DNA from: Mycobacterium europaeum
GTDB lineage: Bacteria > Actinomycetota > Actinomycetes > Mycobacteriales > Mycobacteriaceae
Direction: 5' to 3'
Length of the DNA: 64,000 bases
Assembly: GCF_002102155.1 (NCBI RefSeq)
Contig: NZ_LQOU01000051.1
Span: 62,001 to 126,000, forward strand
A program made the translations under genes and the position numbers. How positions within the stretch are numbered: the first letter of the stretch is position 1; each line of letters begins with the position of its first letter. Below, one piece after another: positions 60,357-64,000 of the stretch. Below the pieces are notes generated by a model that had not been told where the DNA came from, did not search any database, and saw nothing but the letters and a program-made list of their open reading frames with translations.

Positions 60357-61178
60357 TCAGTCGTGGTCAGGCTGGCCCGCGAGCAGATCGCGCATCTGCG
60401 AGTAGACGATCTTCGCTGATCGGGCGGGCATGAGCCGGGAGAGTTTGTCCAGTAGGACCGAATCGGCACCGATGAACACGTGGTAGGAACACTTTTCGAT
60501 GCCGCGGACGATCTTGGCCGCCGCGACCGGCGATGGGGTCATCCTCATCGTTGCCGCCGTCGCCGCGTTCTCCGCCGCTGTCATCGCACCCGAATTGACC
60601 GCAATGCTGGTGGCGATGGCTCCCGGGAAGACCACGCTGACGCCAACGTTGGTGTCGCGCAGTTCGGAGTTGAGTCCTTCCATCAGTAGCTTCACTGCGG
60701 CCTTCGAGGCGCCGTAGATCGTTTGCCCCGGTACCGGCACGAATGAACCCATGCTCGACACCGCCGTGATGTGAGCCTCGGGACGCTTTAACAACACAGG
60801 CAAGAATGCCTTCGTCATGTTCAGAATGCCGTAGAAGTTGATGTCCATGATCCGTTCGATCTCGGTGAACTCCAGGTCGTTGACGCGCGCAAAGCGATGG
60901 ATGACGCCGGCGACGTTGACGAGACCGTCGACGACGCCGTGCTCCTGGGCCACGGAATCGGGCAGCGACGACACCGCCATCCGATCGGTGACATCCAGGA
61001 TGTGGGTGGAGATCCGGTCAGAGTGGTTGCGGCCGAGCGCGGCCGTCTCCTGCAGCGCAGTTGCGTTGTTGCCGACGGCGGCGACTCGTGCGCCCTTGCC
61101 TGCCAACGCGAAGACCACATCGCGACCAATGCCGCTCCCGGCCCCGGTCACGACAAATACCTTGCCCTTGATGATCAA
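60357..61178 (-). CDS. Short-chain dehydrogenase/reductase
   Basis: A 273-residue classical SDR with TGAGSGIGRDV, NVAGVI (NNAG variant), Ser in AVSSMGS and YGASK, and a long hydrophobic C-terminus (HVFIGADSVLLDKLSRLMP) typical of retinol- or lipid-type SDRs. It is monocistronic on minus. A TATGAT -10 candidate lies about 65 bp upstream (minus strand, 61246-61251). Confidence 0.84.
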   Translation of the reverse strand: MIIKGKVFVVTGAGSGIGRDVVFALAGKGARVAAVGNNATALQETAALGRNHSDRISTHILDVTDRMAVSSLPDSVAQEHGVVDGLVNVAGVIHRFARVNDLEFTEIERIMDINFYGILNMTKAFLPVLLKRPEAHITAVSSMGSFVPVPGQTIYGASKAAVKLLMEGLNSELRDTNVGVSVVFPGAIATSIAVNSGAMTAAENAATAATMRMTPSPVAAAKIVRGIEKCSYHVFIGADSVLLDKLSRLMPARSAKIVYSQMRDLLAGQPDHD

Positions 61179-61519
61179 ATCCCGGCCACCTCACGACGTT
61201 TGGCCTTGGCGCACCTCGTCTGGTGATGTACGCGCGATCACTGCATCATACGGAATTGTGCCCCTGCGCCAGTGCTGATTTCGAGTGGCCCGAGACTCGG
61301 GTATCGGTCGAGACGTCGGGCGCGACGGGAAGTTGACGACACTGCGAGTAAGCGGCTACCCGGTTGTGAGACTCAAGAAGCCGGTGCGCAGCGGGTCGGT
61401 CCGCAACCGTCGCCGCGGGATGGGGGCGATGGACGCCCGTTGTGGTCCTGGCGATCACCGGTACTATGCTCACGTAGCTTACTAGGTTAGTCAGCACCGA
61501 TGGATTGAGAATCGAGAAG
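61179..61519. other. Divergent intergenic region, 341 bp
   Basis: No gene is supported here. It holds a TATGAT -10 candidate for the SDR on minus (near 61246-61251), a TACTAT/TATGCT promoter-like stretch for plus near 61462-61470, and the imperfect inverted repeat CTTAC-TAG-GTTAG (61478-61490), a possible operator before the LLM gene. Confidence 0.5.
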
Positions 61520-62518
61520 ATGAAGTGGGGATTGCCCTGGCCGGGCCCGCAGCGTGCCGCTGAGGCGGAGACCGCCGGAGCCGGCGCATTCTGCGCGGGT
61601 GAATTCAGCGACCTCAACGCCTACGTCACTTCGGCCGAAATGGCGCTGGCGACAACTGAGGCGGTGGTCGGTCCCGGTATCGCCTACGCGTTCGCCCGCT
61701 CACCGTTTGTGCACGCCTCCGCCGTCCGCCATCTGTCCAAAATCGCCCCCGGAAGGGTGTTCTTGGGCCTCGGCTCGGGAACATCGCGGATGAACCGGGA
61801 TTGGTTCGGTGTACAGGCCGACCACCCAGCACCTCGGATGGCCGAACTCGTCGAGGTGATCCGGGCATTCCTGGAGGCCGAGAACGGCGAGACGATCCAC
61901 TACTGCGGCCAGTACTACAACATCGAGGCCGACATCCGCGCGCCGGTCCTCGGCCGGCTCGACGTGCCAATCCTGATCGGGGCCTTCAACAAGATCATGT
62001 TGCGCACCGCGGGCCGCACCGCCGACGGCGTGCTCGGTCACGGCATCTTCACCGACCGCTGGTGGGACGAAGTCGTCGACCCTGAGCTTGCCCTCGGTGC
62101 GGCGTCGTCGGGGCGGGACGCCGCCGCCCTGCAGCGATGGGGCTGGCTGATAACCGCGATCGACGACAGCGACCCGCAGCGGGCCACCCGCGAAGCCCGC
62201 CTGCAGATCGCGTTTTATCTCACCGTCCGCACCTACGACTCGCTGGTCGAATTGCACGGATGGCACGACCAGGTCGCCGCGATCCGCGGCGCGTTCCGCA
62301 GCGGCCGCCCGGACACGATCGCCGAGCACGTCACCGATGACATGCTCTGGGCGATCGCGGTCTGCGGCGACACCGGCCAGGCCCGCGAGATGCTGAAGTC
62401 CCGCACCGCGTTGCCCGACACCGCTTTCCTGTCGCCACCGAGTTTTCTGGTCGGCCGCCGCCGGCGATCTGACTACGACGCTGCCGCGGTTCGCTTCGCC
62501 GCCGCGAACGTCGGGTAG
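61520..62518 (+). CDS. LLM-class flavin/F420-dependent oxidoreductase
   Basis: A 332-residue TIM-barrel oxidoreductase of the luciferase-like superfamily. The start MKWGLPWPG, the phosphate-binding GRVFLGLGSG, PILIGAFNKIMLRTAGRTADG and ADGVLGHG are typical of actinobacterial F420-dependent members. It could reduce or oxidise an enone or alcohol, or act as a monooxygenase with reduced flavin. ATG 61520 is chosen from the conserved N-terminus; TTG 61505 is possible. Confidence 0.83.
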   Translation: MKWGLPWPGPQRAAEAETAGAGAFCAGEFSDLNAYVTSAEMALATTEAVVGPGIAYAFARSPFVHASAVRHLSKIAPGRVFLGLGSGTSRMNRDWFGVQADHPAPRMAELVEVIRAFLEAENGETIHYCGQYYNIEADIRAPVLGRLDVPILIGAFNKIMLRTAGRTADGVLGHGIFTDRWWDEVVDPELALGAASSGRDAAALQRWGWLITAIDDSDPQRATREARLQIAFYLTVRTYDSLVELHGWHDQVAAIRGAFRSGRPDTIAEHVTDDMLWAIAVCGDTGQAREMLKSRTALPDTAFLSPPSFLVGRRRRSDYDAAAVRFAAANVG

Positions 62519-62617
62519 CTACGGTCGCCAGGACCGGTAACCGATGCCGAGCGGTGCAGCACGACGAACAAATCCCTCGGCCTCGACGTGTACCTCGTCC
62601 GTCATTGCCCATTTTTC

Positions 62618-62633
62618 TGGCAGTTAACTGCCA
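62618..62633. promoter_or_regulatory. Perfect palindrome TGGCAGTTAACTGCCA
   Basis: A 16-bp perfect palindrome that differs at only two bases from 1235-1250 at the other end of the window, suggesting a common regulator. Confidence 0.55.
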
Positions 62634-62690
62634 TTGCACGTGAAATATTATTTTTTATAGTGGGTTAGGTCGCTGCTGGTCTATTGACGT

Positions 62691-62708
62691 ATGACATGCG
62701 ACTGTCAT
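62691..62708. promoter_or_regulatory. Inverted repeat ATGACA-TGCGAC-TGTCAT
   Basis: Perfect 6-bp arms with a 6-bp spacer, 138 bp before the SDR start at 62846. Same half-sites as the N4 motif, but with the 6-bp spacing of 62618 and 1235. Confidence 0.5.
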
Positions 62709-62845
62709 ATTTTGAGCGCGACAGTCCTGATGGGATCCGGACCGACATTTCGCAGTGCTGCGGTAACACCGCAGCCGGTGTGCTGGTTCACCCAGCGGTG
62801 CCGGGTGAATCCGGTGTTGGGTGCGGAGAAAGTGAGAGCAGAAAT

Positions 62846-63661
62846 ATGGGTCGACTGGACGATCGGGTCGCGTTCATCACCGGAGCCGCGCGGGGTCAGG
62901 GTCGCGCACATGCCGTACGGCTGGCCGGCGACGGTTGCGACATCATCGCGCTGGACATCTGTGCCGACATCGACACGATCGACTACCCGAACGCTCGGCC
63001 GTCGGATCTGGAGGAGACAGTCAAACTCGTCGAGAACACCGGCCGCAGGATCGTCGCTCATCAGGGCGACGTGCGCGATCATGATGCCGTCAATGCCGTT
63101 GTCGCCGCCGGACTCGCGGAATTCGGTCGCCTTGACATCGTGATCGCCAATGCCGGCATCATCCGCCTCACGTCGGGGGGAGACGACCGCCAGGTGTTCC
63201 GGGACGTCATCGATGTCGACCTGATCGGCGCGTGGAACACGGTGCACGCGGCGATTCCGGCGCTAATCGACGGTGGCCGTGGGGGTTCCATCGTCATCAC
63301 CAGTTCCAGTGCCGGCCTGAAGGGCACCGGAACGGACGTGACCGGCGCGCTTGCCTATACCGCCGCAAAACGTGGCCTTGTCGGCATGATGCAGGTGTGG
63401 GCAAACGACCTGGGCAAGCATTCCATCCGCGTCAACACCATTCACCCCACGGGCGTGGCCACCGGGATGGTGATGAACGAGACGATGCAGAAGATGTTCG
63501 AGTCTGGCGATCCCGGTCTGGCCGCCATGCAGAACGTGCTGCCCATTCCGGTGCTTGCGCCCGAGGACATCGCAAATGCGGTGGCATTCCTGGTCTCCGA
63601 TGAGGCCAAGTTCATTACGGGTACAGCCTGGCCACTCGATGCCGGTTTCGCCGTGCGCTGA
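62846..63661 (+). CDS. Mycofactocin-coupled SDR
   Basis: A 271-residue SDR of the same subfamily as 58738: ITGAARGQGRAHAV, IALDICADIDTIDYP, LVENTGRRIVA, IANAGII, Ser in TSSSAGL and YTAAK. It is a second predicted mycofactocin-linked alcohol dehydrogenase, clearly diverged from the first. ATG 62846 starts the conserved region; the open frame to 62684 overlaps the palindromes and is not SDR-like. Confidence 0.86.
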   Translation: MGRLDDRVAFITGAARGQGRAHAVRLAGDGCDIIALDICADIDTIDYPNARPSDLEETVKLVENTGRRIVAHQGDVRDHDAVNAVVAAGLAEFGRLDIVIANAGIIRLTSGGDDRQVFRDVIDVDLIGAWNTVHAAIPALIDGGRGGSIVITSSSAGLKGTGTDVTGALAYTAAKRGLVGMMQVWANDLGKHSIRVNTIHPTGVATGMVMNETMQKMFESGDPGLAAMQNVLPIPVLAPEDIANAVAFLVSDEAKFITGTAWPLDAGFAVR

Positions 63662-63710
63662 GGCCGACACGCGGTCCGGTCCGCTCGGCCTGACCGCGCC
63701 CGCCGATCGG

Positions 63711-64000
63711 CTAACCGTTGCTGACCTCGGTGCGGATGCGCTTCTTGTCAATCTTGCCGCTAGGTAGCACGGGCAGTTCGTCGACGATGACGAGCCGGCG
63801 CGGCACCTTGTAGGACGCCAGGTTCTCGCGGACGACTTCCTGGGCCCGGACGAGGCTGAGCCCGGCGCCGGGCCGGAGCACGACGACAGCGGTGACCGCT
63901 TCTCCCCAGCGCGGATCCGGCGTTCCGACCACGGCGCAGCTCACCACCTCGTCGAGGCCAGACAATACGTCCTCGACCTCGGGCGAGTAGACATTCTCAC
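63711..64000 (-). CDS. C-terminal part of an acyl-CoA synthetase (cut by window edge)
   Basis: The last 96 residues of an adenylate-forming ligase: the hinge-proximal ENVYSPEVEDVL, VVGTPDPRWGEAVTAVVVL, and the catalytic Lys in VLPSGKIDKKRIR. The gene continues beyond the right edge. Converges with the mycofactocin-type SDR. Confidence 0.85.
   Translation of the reverse strand, partial: ENVYSPEVEDVLSGLDEVVSCAVVGTPDPRWGEAVTAVVVLRPGAGLSLVRAQEVVRENLASYKVPRRLVIVDELPVLPSGKIDKKRIRTEVSNG

Larger units (their letters stand above)
62519..62845. other. Intergenic region, 327 bp, rich in palindromes
   Basis: No coding sequence is supported. The segment carries two strong inverted repeats (62618-62633 and 62691-62708) and an AT-rich run TATTATTTTTTATAG (62647-62661) that is unusual in this GC-rich DNA and probably contains the promoter. 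Confidence 0.6.

Noticed and set aside
1..64000. Insertion sequences, phage genes, CRISPR arrays, tRNA/rRNA genes
   Set aside because: No transposase or integrase-like protein, no spaced direct repeats and no cloverleaf-type sequence was found by reading both strands.

Overview
The window is GC-rich actinobacterial DNA, most likely from a Mycolicibacterium/Mycobacterium-type organism. The evidence is the strong G/C third-position bias, the many GTG/TTG starts and 4-nt ATGA/GTGA gene overlaps, and typical mycobacterial families: NDMA-dependent alcohol dehydrogenase, mycofactocin-coupled SDRs, an F420-type LLM oxidoreductase, an AveC-like protein, a tandem-TetR regulator and Ltp/DUF35 thiolase-fold aldolases. 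I see no tRNA, rRNA, CRISPR array, insertion sequence or phage gene. Almost every gene is catabolic, so this is a dense island for breaking down an aromatic/alicyclic carboxylic acid.

Layout. 1-1.2 kb: the tail of a TetR-like gene and a decayed AveC-family pseudogene. 1.4-5.8 kb: a class III extradiol dioxygenase, a CaiB/BaiF CoA-transferase, a double TetR repressor and a MaoC hydratase pair. 5.9-13.2 kb: aldehyde and alcohol dehydrogenases, a Gfo/Idh oxidoreductase, then a P450, enoyl-CoA hydratase, DUF35 and SDR operon. 13.3-16.8 kb: an orphan bioF, a ferredoxin/P450 pair and its TetR. 16.9-24.2 kb (minus): C-C hydrolase, HpaH-type hydratase and HpaI-type aldolase, followed by two acyl-CoA dehydrogenases, an Ltp2-like aldolase and a CoA ligase. 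24.4-33.2 kb (plus): a nine-gene operon with a small protein, Ltp-like aldolase, DUF35, Rieske dioxygenase alpha and beta, CoA ligase, enoyl-CoA hydratase, aldehyde dehydrogenase and acyl-CoA dehydrogenase. 33.2-50.1 kb: SDR, hydrolases, an alpha-methylacyl-CoA racemase-like protein, thiolases, two ACMSD-type amidohydrolases, more CoA ligases/transferases and a TetR. 50.2-64 kb: acyl-CoA dehydrogenases, FadR-type GntR, thioesterase, a thiolase plus cysteine-free KAS/HMGS-like::OB fusion, six redox or crotonase-fold genes, and the end of another CoA ligase.

How the parts may work together (inference). Alcohol/aldehyde dehydrogenases and P450s would oxidise an alkyl group to an acid, and CoA ligases or CoA-transferases would activate it. 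The Ltp-DUF35-Rieske-ligase block has the gene content of the ibuprofen (ipfDEABF) pathway, in which the ring of an aryl-acyl-CoA is dioxygenated and the side chain is removed by retro-aldol cleavage to give a catechol. The LigB-type dioxygenase, the C-C hydrolase, HpaH and HpaI would then process the ring. The acyl-CoA dehydrogenase pair, MaoC pair and second Ltp-like protein resemble the ChsE/ChsH/Ltp2 machinery for branched side chains.

Regulation. A 14-bp palindrome, TGACA-N4-TGTCA, recurs with at most one mismatch at nine places, all next to gene starts of this pathway. Two of the best copies flank the TetR gene at 37865-38467, which makes that protein the leading candidate for master repressor of the island.
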